A stretch of DNA of 64,000 nucleotides from Zeugodacus cucurbitae. Its lineage: Eukaryota; Arthropoda; Insecta; Diptera; Tephritidae. How positions within the stretch are numbered: the first letter of the stretch is position 1; every line of letters starts with the position of its first letter. Below, piece by piece: positions 35,180-50,568 of this stretch. The notes below the pieces were generated by a model, which saw nothing but the letters and a program-made list of their open reading frames with translations, had not been told where the DNA came from and did not search any database. Location of the stretch: assembly GCF_028554725.1 (NCBI RefSeq), contig NC_071670.1, positions 23,244,001-23,308,000 on the forward strand. The letters run 5' to 3'. The position numbers were made by a program, and so were the translations under genes.

Positions 35180-38100
35180 CATTTATTTTGTATTTTATCA
35201 CATTTAAGATCAAAGTTCCTTTTCTTGCAAGTTGAATATCGACAAATAAAAGCATAAAGAATGTTTATTCATAATCATTTACTTTGTATTTTATAACATT
35301 TAAGATCAAAGTTCACTTTCTTGCAAGTTGTTTATCGACAACTGGAAACATAAAGAACATTTATTCATAATCATTTATTTTATATTTTATCAGATTTAAG
35401 ATAAAAGTTCACTTTCGTGCAAGTTGAATATCGACAAATAAAAACATAAAGAAAATAAATTCATAATCATTTATTTCGTATTTTAACACAGTTAAGGTCA
35501 AAGTTCGCTTTCTTGCGAGTTGAATATTAAAAATAAAAATAAATTCATAATCATTTATTTTGTATTTTTATCAGATTTATGATCAAAGTTCACATTCTTG
35601 CAAGTTGAATATTAAAAATAAAAACGTAAAGAATGTTTATTCATAATCATTTATTTTGTATTTTATCAGATTTATGATCAAATTCACATTCTTGCAAGTT
35701 GAATATTGACAAATAAAAACATAAAGAACATTTATTCATAATCATTTATTTTGTATTTTATCACTTTTAAGATCAAAGTTCGCTTTCTTGCAAGTTGTTT
35801 ATCGACAAATAAAAACATAATGAATGTTTATTCATAATCATTTATTTTGTATTTTATCACATTTAAGATCAAAGTTCACTATCTTGCAAGTTAAATATCG
35901 ACAAATAGAAACATAATGAATGTTTATTCATAATCATTTATTTTGTATTTTTATTCATAATCATTTATTTTGTATTTTATCACATGTAAGATAAAAGATC
36001 ACTTTCCTGCAAGTTAAATACCGACAAATAAAAACATAAAGAATGTTTATTCATAATCATTTATTTTGTATTTTATCACATTTAAGATCAAAGTTCACTC
36101 TCTTGCAAGTTGTGTATCGACAAATAAAAACATAAAGAACATTTATTCATAATCATTTATTTTGTATTTTATCACATGTAAGATAAAAGTCCACTTTCCT
36201 GCAAGTTAAATATCGACAAATAAAAACATAAAGAATGTTTATTCCTAATCATTTATTTTGTATTTTATCACATTTAATATCAAAGTTCACTTTCCTGCAA
36301 GTTAAATATCGACAAATAAAAACATAAAGAACATTTATTCATAATCATTTATTTTGTATTTTATCACATTTAAGATCAAAGTTCACTTTCTTGCAAGTTG
36401 TTTATCGACAAATAGAAACATAAAGAATGTTAATTCATAATCATTTGATTTGTATTTTTATCAGATTTATGATCAAGTTCACTTTCTTGCAAGTTAAATA
36501 TCGACAAATAAAAACATAAAGAATGTTTACTCATAATCATTTATTTTGTATTTTTATCAGATTTATGATCAAGTTCACATTCTTGCAAGTTGAATATTGA
36601 CAAATAAAAACATAAAGTACATTTATTCATAATCATTTATTTTGTATTTTATCACATTTAAGATCAAAGTTCTTTTTCATGCAAGTTGAATATCGACAAA
36701 TAAAAGCATAAAGAATGTTTATTCATAATCATTTACTTTGTATTTTATAACATTTAAGATCAAAGTTCACTTTCTTGCAAGTTGTTTATCGACAACTGGA
36801 AACATAAAGAACATTTATTCATAATCATTTATTTTATATTTTATCAGATTTAAGATAAAAGTTCACTTTCGTGCAAGTTGAATATCGACAAATAAAAACA
36901 TAAAGAAAATAAATTCATAATCATTTATTTCGTATTTTAACACATTTAAGGTCAAAGTTCACTTTCTTGCGAGTTGAATATTAAAAATAAAAATAAGTTC
37001 ATAATCATTTATTTTGTATTTTTATCAGATTTATGATCAAAGTTCACATTCTTGCAAGTTGAATATTAAAAATAAAAACGTAAAGAATGTTTATTCATAA
37101 TCATTTATTTTGTATTTTATCAGATTTATGATCAAATTCACATTCTTGCAAGTTGAATATTGACAAATAAAAACATAAAGTACATTTATTCATAATCATT
37201 TATTTTGTATTTTATCACATTTAAGATCAAAGTTCTTTTTCTTGCAAGTTGAATATCGACAAATAAAAGCATAAAGAATGTTTATTCATAATCATTTACT
37301 TTGTATTTTATAACATTTAAGATCAAAGTTCACTATCTTGCAAGTTAAATATCGACAAATAGAAACATAATGAATGTTTATTCATAATCATTTATTTTGT
37401 ATTTTTATTCATAATCATTTATTTTGTATTTTATCACATGTAAGATAAAAGATCACTTTCCTGCAAGTTAAATACCGACAAATAAAAACATAAAGAATGT
37501 TTATTCATGATCATTTATTTTGTATTTTATCACATTTAAGATCAAAGTTCACTCTCTTGCAAGTTGTGTATCGACAAATAAAAACATAAAGAACATTTAT
37601 TCATAATCATTTATTTTGTATTTTATCACATGTAAGATAAAAGTCCACTTTCCTGCAAGTTAAATATCGACAAATAAAAACATAAAGAATGTTTATTCCT
37701 AATCATTTATTTTGTATTTTATCACATTTAATATCAAAGTTCACTTTCCTGCAAGTTAAATATCGACAAATAAAAACATAAAGAACATTTATTCATAATC
37801 ATTTATTTTGTATTTTATCACATTTAAGATCAAAGTTCACTTTCTTGCAAGTTGTTTATCGACAAATAGAAACATAAAGAATGTTAATTCATAATCATTT
37901 ATTTTGTATTTTTATCAGATTTATGATCAAGTTCACTTTCTTGCAAGTTAAATATCGACAAATAAAAACATAAAGAATGTTTACTCATAATCATTTATTT
38001 TGTATTTTTATCAGATTTATGATCAAGTTCACATTCTTGCAAGTTGAATATTGACAAATAAAAACATAAAGTACATTTATTCATAATCATTTATTTTGTA

Positions 38101-38640
38101 TTTTATCACATTTAAGATCAAAGTTCTTTTTCTTGCAAGTTGAATATCGACAAATAAAAGCATAAAGAATGTTTATTCATAATCATTTACTTTGTATTTT
38201 ATAACATTTAAGATCAAAGTTCACTTTCTTGCAAGTTGTTTATCGACAACTGGAAACATAAAGAACATTTATTCATAATCATTTATTTTATATTTTATCA
38301 GATTTAAGATAAAAGTTCACTTTCGTGCAAGTTGAATATCGACAAATAAAAACATAAAGAAAATAAATTCATAATCATTTATTTCGTATTTTAACACATT
38401 TAAGGTCAAAGTTCACTTTCTTGCGAGTTGAATATTAAAAATAAAAATAAGTTCATAATCATTTATTTTGTATTTTTATCAGATTTATGATCAAAGTTCA
38501 CATTCTTGCAAGTTGAATATTAAAAATAAAAACGTAAAGAATGTTTATTCATAATCATTTATTTTGTATTTTATCAGATTTATGATCAAATTCACATTCT
38601 TGCAAGTTGAATATTGACAAATAAAAACATAAAGAACATT
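35180..38640 (+). repeat. tandem duplication, 1454-bp unit
   Basis: Several private variants repeat at exactly 1454 bp: ATAAAAGATC at 35991 and 37445, AGATAAAAGTCC at 36181 and 37635, CATAAAGTAC at 36611 and 38065, AAATAAGTTC at 36991 and 38445. A third, partial copy of the marker CATAAAGTAC near 37176 breaks the pattern and suggests gene conversion or a second exchange. Confidence 0.8.
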
Positions 38641-41600
38641 TATTCATAATCATTTATTTTGTATTTTATCACTTTTAAGATCAAAGTTCGCTTTCTTGCA
38701 AGTTGTTTATCGACAAATAAAAACATAATGAATGTTTATTCATAATCATTTATTTTGTATTTTATCACATTTAAGATCAAAGTTCACTATCTTGCAAGTT
38801 AAATATCGACAAATAGAAACATAAAGAATGTTTATTCATAATCATTTATTTTGTATTTTATCACATGTAAGATAAAAGTTCACTTTCCTGCAAGTTAAAT
38901 ACCGACAAATAAAAACATAAGGAATGTTTATTCATAATCATTTATCTTGTATTTTTATCAGATTTAAGATCAAATTCACATTCTTGCAAGTTGAATATTG
39001 ACAAATAAAAACATAAAGAGCATTTATTCATAATCATTTATTTTGTATTTTATCACATTTAAGATCAAAGTTCACTTTCTTGCAAGTTGTTTATCGACAA
39101 ATAAAAACATAAAGAATATTTATTCATAATCATTTATTTTGTATTTTTATCAGATTTATGATCAAGTTCAATTTCTTGCAAGTTAAATATCCACAAATAA
39201 AAACATAAAGAATGTTTACTCATAATCATTTATTTTGTATTTTTATCAGATTTATGATCAAGTTCAAATTCTTGCAAGTTAAATATTGACAAATAAAAAC
39301 ATAAAGAACATTTATTCATAATCATTTATTTTGTATTTTATCACATTTAAGATCAAAGTTCACTTTCTTGCAAGTTGTTTATCGACAACTGGAAACATAA
39401 AGAACATTTATTCATAATCATTTATTTCATATTTTATCAGATTTAAGATAAAAGTTCACTTTCGTGCAAGTTGAATATCGACAAATAAAAACATAAAGAA
39501 CATAATTTCATAATCATTTATTTCGTATTTTATCACATTTAAGATCAAAGTTCACTTTCTTGCGAGTTGAATATTCCAAATAAAAACATAAAGAACATTT
39601 ATTCATAATCATTAATTTTGTGTTTTTATCATATTTAAGATCAAAGTTCACAATCTTGCAAGTTGAATATTGACAAATAAAAATATAAAGAACATAAATT
39701 CATAATCATTTATTTCCTATTTTATCACATTTAAGATCAAAGTTCACTTTCTTGCAAGTTGTTTATCGACAAATAGAAACATAAAGAATGTTTATTCATA
39801 ATCATTTATTTTGTATTTTTATCACATTTAAGATCAAAGTTCACTCTGTTGCAAGTTGTGTATCGACAAATAAAAACATAAAGAACATTTATTCATAATC
39901 ATTTTTTTTGTATTTTATCACATGTAAGATAAAAGTTCACTTTCCTGCAAGTTAAATATCGACAAATAAAAACATAAAGAATGTTTATTCCTAATCATTT
40001 ATTTTGTATTTTATCACATTTAATATCAAAGTTCACTTTCCTGCAAGTTAAATATCGACAAATAAAAACATAAAGAATGTTTATTCATAATCATTTATTT
40101 TGTATTTTATCACATTTAATATCAAAGTTCACTTTCTTGCAAGTTGTTTATCGACAAATAGAAACATAAAGAATGTTTATTCATAATCATTTATTTTGTA
40201 TTTTTATCAGATTTATGATCAAGTTCACATTCTTGCAAGTTGAATATTGACAAATAAAAACATAAAGAACATTTATTCATAATCATTTATTTTGTATTTT
40301 ATCACATTTAAGATCAAAGTTCACTTTCTTGCAAGTTGTTTATCGACAAATAGAAACATAAAGAATGTTAATTCATAATCATTTATTTTGTATTTTTATC
40401 AGATTTATGATCAAGTTCACTTTCTTGCAAGTTAAATATCGACAAATAAAAACATAAAGAATGTTTACTCATAATCATTTATTTTGTATTTTTATCAGAT
40501 TTATGATCAAGTTCACATTCTTGCAAGTTGAATATTGACAAATAAAAACATAAAGAATGTTTATTCATAATCATTTATTTTGTATTTATCACATTTAATA
40601 TCAAAGTTCACTTTCCTGCAAGTTAAATATCGACAAATAAAAACAAAGAATGTTTATTCATAATCATTTATTTTGTATTTTATCACATGTAAGATAAAAG
40701 TTCACTTTCCCGCAAGTTAAATACCGACAAATAAAAACATAAAGAATGTTTATTCCTAATCATTTATTTTGTATTTTATCATATTAAATATCAAAGTTCA
40801 CTTTCCTGCAAGTTAAATATCGACAAATAAAAACATAAAGAATGTTTATTCATATTCATTTATATTGTATATTATCACATTTAAGATCAAAGTTCACTTT
40901 CTTGCAAGTTGTTTATCGACAAATAGAAACATAAAGAATGTTAATTCATAATCATTTATTTTGTATTTTTATCAGATTTATGATCAAGTTCACTTTCTTG
41001 CAAGTTAAATATCGACAAATAAAAACATAAAGAATGTTTACTCATAATCGTTTATTTTGTATTTTTATCAGATTTATGATCAAGTTCATTTTTTTGCAAG
41101 TTGTTTATCGACAAATAAAAACATAAAGAACATTTATTCTTAATCATTTATTTTGTATTTTATCACATGTAAGATAAAAGTTCACTTTCCTGCAATTTAA
41201 ATATCGACAAAAAAAAAACATAAAGAATGTTTATTCCTAATCATTTATTTTGTATTTTATCACATTTAATATCAAAGTTCACATTCTAGCAAATTGAATA
41301 TTGACAAATAAAAACATAAAGAATGTTTACTCATAATCATTTATTTTGTATTTTTATCAGATTTATGATCAAGTTCATTTTCTTGCAAGTTGTTTATCGA
41401 CAAATAAAAACATAAAGAATGTTTATTCATAATCATTTATTTTGTATTTTATCACATTTAATATCAAAGTTCACTTTCTTGCAAGTTGTTTATCGACAAA
41501 TAGAAACATGAAGAATGTTTATTCATAATCATTTATTTTGTATTTTTATCAGATTTATAATCAAGTTCACATTCTTGCAAGTTGAATATTGACAAATAAA

Positions 41601-44330
41601 AACATAAAGAACATTTATTCATAATCATTTATTTTGTATTTTATCACATTTAAGATCAAAGTTCCTTTTCTTGCAAGTTGAATATCGACAAATAAAAGCA
41701 TAAAGAATGTTTATTCATAATCATTTACTTTGTATTTTATCACATTTAAGATCAAAGTTCACTTTCTTGCAAGTTGTTTATCGACAAATAGAAACATAAA
41801 GAATGTTTATTCATAATCATTTATTTTGTATTTTTATCAGATTTTTGATCAAGTTCACTTTCTTGCAAGTTAAATATCGACAAATAAAAACATAAAGAAT
41901 GTTTACTCATAATCATTTATTTTGTATTTTTATCAGATTTATGATCAAGTTCATTTTCTTGCAAGTTGTTTATCGACAAATAAAAACATAAAGATTGTTT
42001 ATCATAATCATTTATTTTGTATTTTATCACATTTAATATCAAAGTTCACTTTCTTGCAAGTTGTTTATCGACAAATAGAAACACAAAGAATGTTTATTCA
42101 TAATCATTTATTTTGTATTTTTATCAGATTTATGATCAAGTTCACATTCTTGCAAGTTGAATATTGACAAATAAAAACATAAAGAACATTTATTCATAAT
42201 CATTTATTTTGTATTTTATCACATTTAATATCAAAGTTCACTTTCTTGCAAGTTGTTTATCGACAAATAGAAACATAAAGAATGTTTATTCATAATCATT
42301 TATTTTGTATTTTTATCAGATTTATGATCAAGTTCAATTTCTTGCAAGTTAAATATCCACAAATAAAAACATAAAGAATGTTTACTCATAATCATTTATT
42401 TTGTATTTTTATCAGATTTATGATCAAGTTCACATTCTTGCAAGTTGAATATTGACAAATAAAAACATAAAGAACATTTATTCATAATCATTTATTTTGT
42501 ATTTTATCACATTTAATATCAAAGTTCACTTTCTTGCAAGTTGTTTATCGACAAATAAAAACATAAAGAATGTTTATTCATAATCATTTATTTTGTATTT
42601 TATCACATGTAAGATAAAAGTTCACTTTCCCGCAAGTAAAATACCGACAAATAAAAACATAAAGAATGTTTATTCATAGTCATTTATTTTGTATTTTATC
42701 ACATGTAAGATAAAAGTTCACTTTCCTGCAAGTTAAATACCGAAATAAATAAAAACATAAAGAATGTTTACTCATAATCATTTATTTTGTATTTTTATCA
42801 GATTTATGATCAAGTTCACATTCTTGCAAGTTGAATATTGACAAATAAAAACATAAAGAACATTTATTCATAATCATTTATTTTGTATTTTATCACATTT
42901 AATATCAAAGTTCACTTTCTTGCAAGTTGTTTATCGACAAATAGAAACATAAAGAATGTTTATTCATAATCATTTATTTTGTATTTTTATCAGATTTAAT
43001 ATCAAAGTTCACTTTCTTGCAAGTTGTTTATCGACAAATAAAAACATAAAGAATGTTTATTCATAATCATTTATTTTGTATTTTATCACATTTAAGATCA
43101 AAGTTCACTTTCTTGCAAGTTGTTTATCGACAAATAGAAACATAAAGAATGTTTATTCATAATCATTTATTTTGTATTTTATCACATGCAAGATAAAAGT
43201 TCACTTTCGTGCAAGTTGAATATCGACAAATAAAAACATAAAGAACATAATTTCATAATCATTTATTTTGTATTTTATCACATTTAATATCAAAGTTCAC
43301 TTTCTTGCAAGTTGTTTATCGACAAATAGAAACATAAAGAATGTTTATTCATAATCATTTATTTTGTATTTTTATCAGATTTATGATCAAGTTCACATTC
43401 TTGCAAGTTGAATATTGACAAATAAAAACATAAAGAACATTTATTCATAATCATTTATTTTGTATTTTATCACATGCAAGATAAAAGTTCACTTTCGTGC
43501 AAGTTGAATATCGACAAATAAAAACATAAAGAACATAATTTCATAATCATTTATTTTGTATTTTATCACATTTAATATCAAAGTTCACTTTCTTGCAAGT
43601 TGTTTATCGACAAATAGAAACATAAAGAATGTTTATTCATAATCATTTATTTTGTATTTTTATCAGATTTATGATCAAGTTCACTTTCTTGCAAGTTAAA
43701 TATCGACAAATAAAAACAAAAAGAATGTTTACTCATAATCATTTATTTTGTATTTTTATCAGATTTATGATCAAGTTCATTTTCTTGCAAGTTGTTTATC
43801 GACAAATAAAAACATAAAGAATGTTTATTCATAATCATTTATTTTGAATTTTTATCAGATTTATGATCAAGTTCACTTTCTTGCAAGTTAAATATCGACA
43901 AATAAAAACATAAAGAATGTTTATTCATAATCATTTATTTTGTATTTTATCACATTTAATATCAAAGTTCACTTTCTTGCAAGTTGTTTATCGACAAATA
44001 AAAACATAAAGAATGTTTATTCATAATCATTTATTTTGTATTTTTATCAGATTTATGATCAAGTTCAATTTCTTGCAAGTTAAATATCCACAAATAAAAA
44101 CATAAAGAATGTTTACTCATAATCATTTATTTTGTATTTTTATCAGATTTATGATCAAGTTCAAATTCTTGCAAGTTGAATATTGACAAATAAAAACATA
44201 AAGAACATTTATTCATAATCATTAATTTTGTATTTTATCACATTTAAGATCAAAGTTCACTTTCTTGCAAGTTGTTTATCGACAACTGGAAACATAAAGA
44301 ACATTTATTCATAATCATTTATTTCATATT

Positions 44331-47300
44331 TTATTAGATTTAAGATAAAAGTTCACTTTCGTGCAAGTTGAATATCGACAAAAAAAAAAAAACATAAAGA
44401 ACATAATTTCATAATCATATATTTCGTATTTTATCACATTTAAGATCAAAGTTCACTTTCTTGCAAGTTGTTTATCGACAAATAGAAACATAAAGAATGT
44501 TTATTCATAATCATTTATCTTGTATTTTTATCAGATTTAATATCAAAGTTCACTTTCTTGCAAGTTGTTTATCGACAAATAAAAACATAAAGAATGTTTA
44601 TTCATAATCATTTATTTTGTATTTTATCTCATTTAAGATCAAAGTTCACTTTCTTGCAAGTTGTTTATCGACAAATAGAAACATAAAGAATGTTTATTCA
44701 TAATCATTTATTTTGTATTTTATCACATGTAAGATAAAAGTTCACTTTCGTGCAAGTTGAATATCGACAAATAAAAACATAAAGAACATAATTTCATAAT
44801 CATTTATTTTGTATTTTATCACATTTAATATCAAAGTTCACTTTCTTGCAAGTTGTTTATCGACAAATAGAAACATAAAGAATGTTTATTCATAATCATT
44901 TATTTTGTATTTTTATCAGATTTATGATCAAGTTCACATTCTTGCAAGTTGAATATTGACAAATAAAAACATAAAGAACATTTATTCATAATCATTTATT
45001 TTGTATTTTATCACATGTAAGATAAAAGTTGACTTTCCTGCAATTTAAATATCGACAAATAAAAACATAAAGAATGTTTATTCCTAATCATTTATTTTGT
45101 ATTTTATCACATTTAATATCAAAGTTCACTTTCCTGCAAGTTAAATATCGACAAATAAAAACATAAAGAATGTTTATTCATAATCATTTACTTTGTATTT
45201 TATCACATTTAAGATCAAAGTTCCTTTTCTTGCAAGTTGAATATCGACAAATAAAAGCATAAAGAATGTTTATTCATAATCATTTACTTTGTATTTTATC
45301 ACATTTAAGACCAAAGTTCACTTTCTTGCAAGTTGTTTATCGACAAATAGAAACATAAAGAATGTTTATTCATAATCATTTATTTTGTATTTTTATCAGA
45401 TTTATGATCAAGTTCACTTTCTTGCAAGTTAAATATCGACAAATAAAAACATAAAGAATGTTTACTCATAATCACTTTCTTGCAAGTTGTTTATCGACAA
45501 ATAGAAACATAAAGAATGTTTATTCATAATCATTTATTTTGTATTTTTATCAGATTTATGATCAAGTTCACTTTCTTGCAAGTTAAATATCGACAAATAA
45601 AAACATAAAGAATGTTTACTCATAATCATTTACTTTGTATATTTATCAGATTTATGATCAAGTTCATTTTCTTGCAAGTTGTTTATCGACAAATAAAAAC
45701 ATAAAGAATGTTTATTCCTAATCATTTATTTTGTATTTTATCACATTTAATATCAAAGTTCACATTCTAGCAAATTGAATATTGACAAATAAAAACATAA
45801 AGAACATTTATTCATAATCATTTATTTTGTATTTTATCACATGTTAAATAAAAGTTCACTTTCTTGCAAGTTGTTTATCGACAAATAGAAACATAAAGAA
45901 TGTTTATTCATAATCATTTATTTTGTATTTTTATCAGATTTATGATCAAGTTCACTTTCTTTCAAGTTAAATATCGACAAATAAAAACATAAAGAATGTT
46001 TACTCATAATCATTTACTTTGTATTTTTATCAGATTTATGATCAAGTTCATTTTCTTGCAAGTTGTTTATCGACAAATAAAAACATAAAGAATGTTTATT
46101 CATAATCATTTATTTTGTATTTTTATCAGATTTATGATCAAGTTCACTTTCTTGCAAGTTAAATATCGACAAATAAAAACAAAAAGAATGTTTACTCATA
46201 ATCATTTATTTTGTATTTTTATCAGATTTATGATCAAGTTCATTTTCTTGCAAGTTGTTTATCGACAAATAAAAACATAAAGAATGTTTATTCATAATCA
46301 TTTATTTTGTATTTTATCACATGTAAGATAAAAGTTCACATTCTTGCAAGTTGAATATTGACAAATAAAAGTATAAAGAACATTTATTCATAATCATTTA
46401 TTTTGTATTTTATCACATTTAAGATCAAAGATCCTTTTCTTGCAAGTTGAATATCGACAAATAAAAGCATAAAGAATGTTTATTCATAATCATTTACTTT
46501 GTATTTTATAACATTTAAGATCAAAGTTCACTTTCTTGCAAGTTGTTTATCGACAAATAGAAACATAAAGAATGTTTATTCATAATCATTTATTTTGTAT
46601 TTTTATCAGATTTATGATCAAGTTCACTTTCTTGCAAGTTAAATATCGACAAATAAAAACATAAAGAATGTTTACTCATAATCATTTATTTTGTATTTTT
46701 ATCAGATTTATGATCAAGTTCACATTCTTGCGAGTTGAATATTGACAAACAAACACATAAAGCACATTTATTCATAATCATTTATTTTGTATTTTATCAC
46801 ATTTAATATCAAAGTTCACTTTTTTGCAAGTTGTTTATCGACAAATAGAAACATAAAGAATGTTTATTCATAATCATTTATTTTGTATTTTTATCAGATT
46901 TAATATCAAAATTCACTTTCTTGCAAGTTGTTTATCGACAAATAGAAACATAAAGAATGTTTATTCATAATCATTTATTTTGTATTTTTATCAGATTTAT
47001 GATCAAGTTCACTTTCTTGCAAGTTAAATATCGACAAATAAAAACAAAAAGAATGTTTACTCATAATCATTTATTTTGTATTTTTATCAGATTTATGATC
47101 AAGTTCATTTTCTTGCAAGTTGTTTATCGACAAATAAAAACATAAAGAATGTTTATTCATAATCATTTATTTTGTATTTTATCACATTTAATATCAAAGT
47201 TCACTTTCTTGCAAGTTGTTTATCGACAAATAGAAACATAAAGAATGTTTATTCATAATCATTTATTTTGTATTTTATCACATGCAAGATAAAAGTTCAC

Positions 47301-50300
47301 TTTCGTGCAAGTTGAATATCGACAAATAAAAACATAAAGAACATAATTTCATAATCATTTATTTTGTATTTTATCACATTTAATATCAAAGTTCACTTTC
47401 TTGCAAGTTGTTTATCGACAAATAGAAACATAAAGAATGTTTATTCATAATCATTTATTTTGTATTTTTATCAGATTTATGATCAAGTTCACATTCTTGC
47501 AAGTTGAATATCGACAAATAGAAACATAAAGAATGTTTATTCATAATCATTTATTTTGTATTTTATCACATGCAAGATAAAAGTTCACTTTCGTGCAAGT
47601 TGAATATCGACAAATAAAAACATAAAGAACATAATTTCATAATCATTTATTTTGTATTTTATCACATTTAATATCAAAGTTCACTTTCTTGCAAGTTGTT
47701 TATCGACAAATAGAAACATAAAGAATGTTTATTCATAATCATTTATTTTGTATTTTTATCAGATTTATGATCAAGTTCACATTCTTGCAAGTTGAATATT
47801 GACAAATAAAAACATAAAGAACATTTATTCATAATCATTTATTTTGTATTTTATCACATGCAAGATAAAAGTTCACTTTCGTGCAAGTTGAATATCGACA
47901 AATAAAAACATAAAGAACATAATTTCATAATCATTTATTTTGTATTTTATCACATTTAATATCAAAGTTCACTTTCTTGCAAGTTGTTTATCGACAAATA
48001 GAAACATAAATAATGTTTATTCATAATCATTTATTTTGTATTTTTATCAGATTTATGATCAAGTTCACTTTCTTGCAAGTTAAATATCGACAAATAAAAA
48101 CAAAAAGAATGTTTACTCATAATCATTTATTTTGTATTTTTATCAGATTTATGATCAAGTTCATTTTCTTGCAAGTTGTTTATCGACAAATAAAAACATA
48201 AAGAATGTTTATTCATAATCATTTATTTTGTATTTTATCACATTTAATATCAAAGTTCACTTTCTTGCAAGTTGTTTATCGACAAATAGAAACATAAAGA
48301 ATGTTTATTCATAATCATTTATTTTGAATTTTTATCAGATTTATGATCAAGTTCACTTTCTTGCAAGTTAAATATCGACAAATAAAAACATAAAGAATGT
48401 TTATTCATAATCATTTATTTTGTATTTTATCACATTTAATATCAAAGTTCACTTTCTTGCAAGTTGTTTATCGACAAATAAAAACATAAAGAATGTTTAT
48501 TCATAATCATTTATTTTGTATTTTTATCAGATTTATGATCAAGTTCAATTTCTTGCAAGTTAAATATCCACAAATAAAAACATAAAGAATGTTTACTCAT
48601 AATCATTTATTTTGTATTTTTATCAGATTTATGATCAAGTTCAAATTCTTGCAAGTTGAATATTGACAAATAAAAACATAAAGAACATTTATTCATAATC
48701 ATTAATTTTGTATTTTATCACATTTAAGATCAAAGTTCACTTTCTTGCAAGTTGTTTATCGACAACTGGAAACATAAAGAACATTTATTCATAATCATTT
48801 ATTTCATATTTTATTAGATTTAAGATAAAAGTTCACTTTCGTGCAAGTTGAATATCGACAAAAAAAAAACATAAAGAACATAATTTCATAATCATATATT
48901 TCGTATTTTATCACATTTAAGATCAAAGTTCACTTTCTTGCAAGTTGTTTATCGACAAATAGAAACATAAAGAATGTTTATTCATAATCATTTATTTTGT
49001 ATTTTTATCAGATTTAATATCAAAGTTCACTTTCTTGCAAGTTGTTTATCGACAAATAAAAACATAAAGAATGTTTATTCATAATCATTTATTTTGTATT
49101 TTATCTCATTTAAGATCAAAGTTCACTTTCTTGCAAGTTGTTTATCGACAAATAGAAACATAAAGAATGTTTATTCATAATCATTTATTTTGTATTTTAT
49201 CACATGTAAGATAAAAGTTCACTTTCGTGCAAGTTGAATATCGACAAATAAAAACATAAAGAACATAATTTCATAATCATTTATTTTGTATTTTATCACA
49301 TTTAATATCAAAGTTCACTTTCTTGCAAGTTGTTTATCGACAAATAGAAACATAAAGAATGTTTATTCATAATCATTTATTTTGTATTTTTATCAGATTT
49401 ATGATCAAGTTCACATTCTTGCAAGTTGAATATTGACAAATAAAAACATAAAGAACATTTATTCATAATCATTTATTTTGTATTTTATCACATGTAAGAT
49501 AAAAGTTCACTTTCCTGCAATTTAAATATCGACAAATAAAAACATAAAGAATGTTTATTCCTAATCATTTATTTTGTATTTTATCACATTTAATATCAAA
49601 GTTCACTTTCCTGCAAGTTAAATATCGACAAATAAAAACATAAAGAATGTTTATTCATAATCATTTACTTTGTATTTTATCACATTTAAGATCAAAGTTC
49701 CTTTTCTTGCAAGTTGAATATCGACAAATAAAAGCATAAAGAATGTTTATTCATAATCATTTACTTTGTATTTTATCACATTTAAGACCAAAGTTCACTT
49801 TCTTGCAAGTTGTTTATCGACAAATAGAAACATAAAGAATGTTTATTCATAATCATTTATTTTGTATTTTTATCAGATTTATGATCAAGTTCACTTTCTT
49901 GCAAGTTAAATATCGACAAATAAAAACATAAAGAATGTTTACTCATAATCACTTTCTTGCAAGTTGTTTATCGACAAATAGAAACATAAAGAATTTTTAT
50001 TCATAATCATTTATTTTGTATTTTTATCAGATTTATGATCAAGTTCACTTTCTTGCAAGTTAAATATCGACAAATAAAAACATAAAGAATGTTTACTCAT
50101 AATCATTTACTTTGTATATTTATCAGATTTATGATCAAGTTCATTTTCTTGCAAGTTGTTTATCGACAAATAAAAACATAAAGAATGTTTATTCCTAATC
50201 ATTTATTTTGTATTTTATCACATTTAATATCAAAGTTCACATTCTAGCAAATTGAATATTGACAAATAAAAACATAAAGAACATTTATTCATAATCATTT

Positions 50301-50568
50301 ATTTTGTATTTTATCACATGTTAAATAAAAGTTCACTTTCTTGCAAGTTGTTTATCGACAAATAGAAACATAAAGAATGTTTATTCATAATCATTTATTT
50401 TGTATTTTTATCAGATTTATGATCAAGTTCACTTTCTTGCAAGTTAAATATCGACAAATAAAAACATAAAGAATGTTTACTCATAATCATTTACTTTGTA
50501 TTTTTATGAGATTTATGATCAAGTTCATTTTCTTGCAAGTTGTTTATCGACAAATAGAAACATAAAGA
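44331..50568 (+). repeat. block pair offset by 4477-4480 bp
   Basis: TTATTAGATT at 44331 recurs at 48811 (4480). After the A13/A10 tract that follows it, the marker AATCACTTTC at 45470 recurs at 49947 and the monomer start at 46092 recurs at 50569 (both 4477). The 3-bp change in offset equals the A-tract length difference, showing true colinearity. Confidence 0.8.

Noticed and set aside
43629..43817. Identical 62-codon open frames repeated at 43629, 46092, 46957, 48013, 50569, 50761, 51817, 54143, 55199, 58582, 60176 and 61040, and an 81-codon frame at 41922
   Set aside because: They are pairs or a triple of satellite monomers. A 96-bp monomer is 32 codons, so the frame passes from one to the next until a 95-bp monomer brings a stop. 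There is no start context, codon bias or domain, and the identity follows from satellite duplication.
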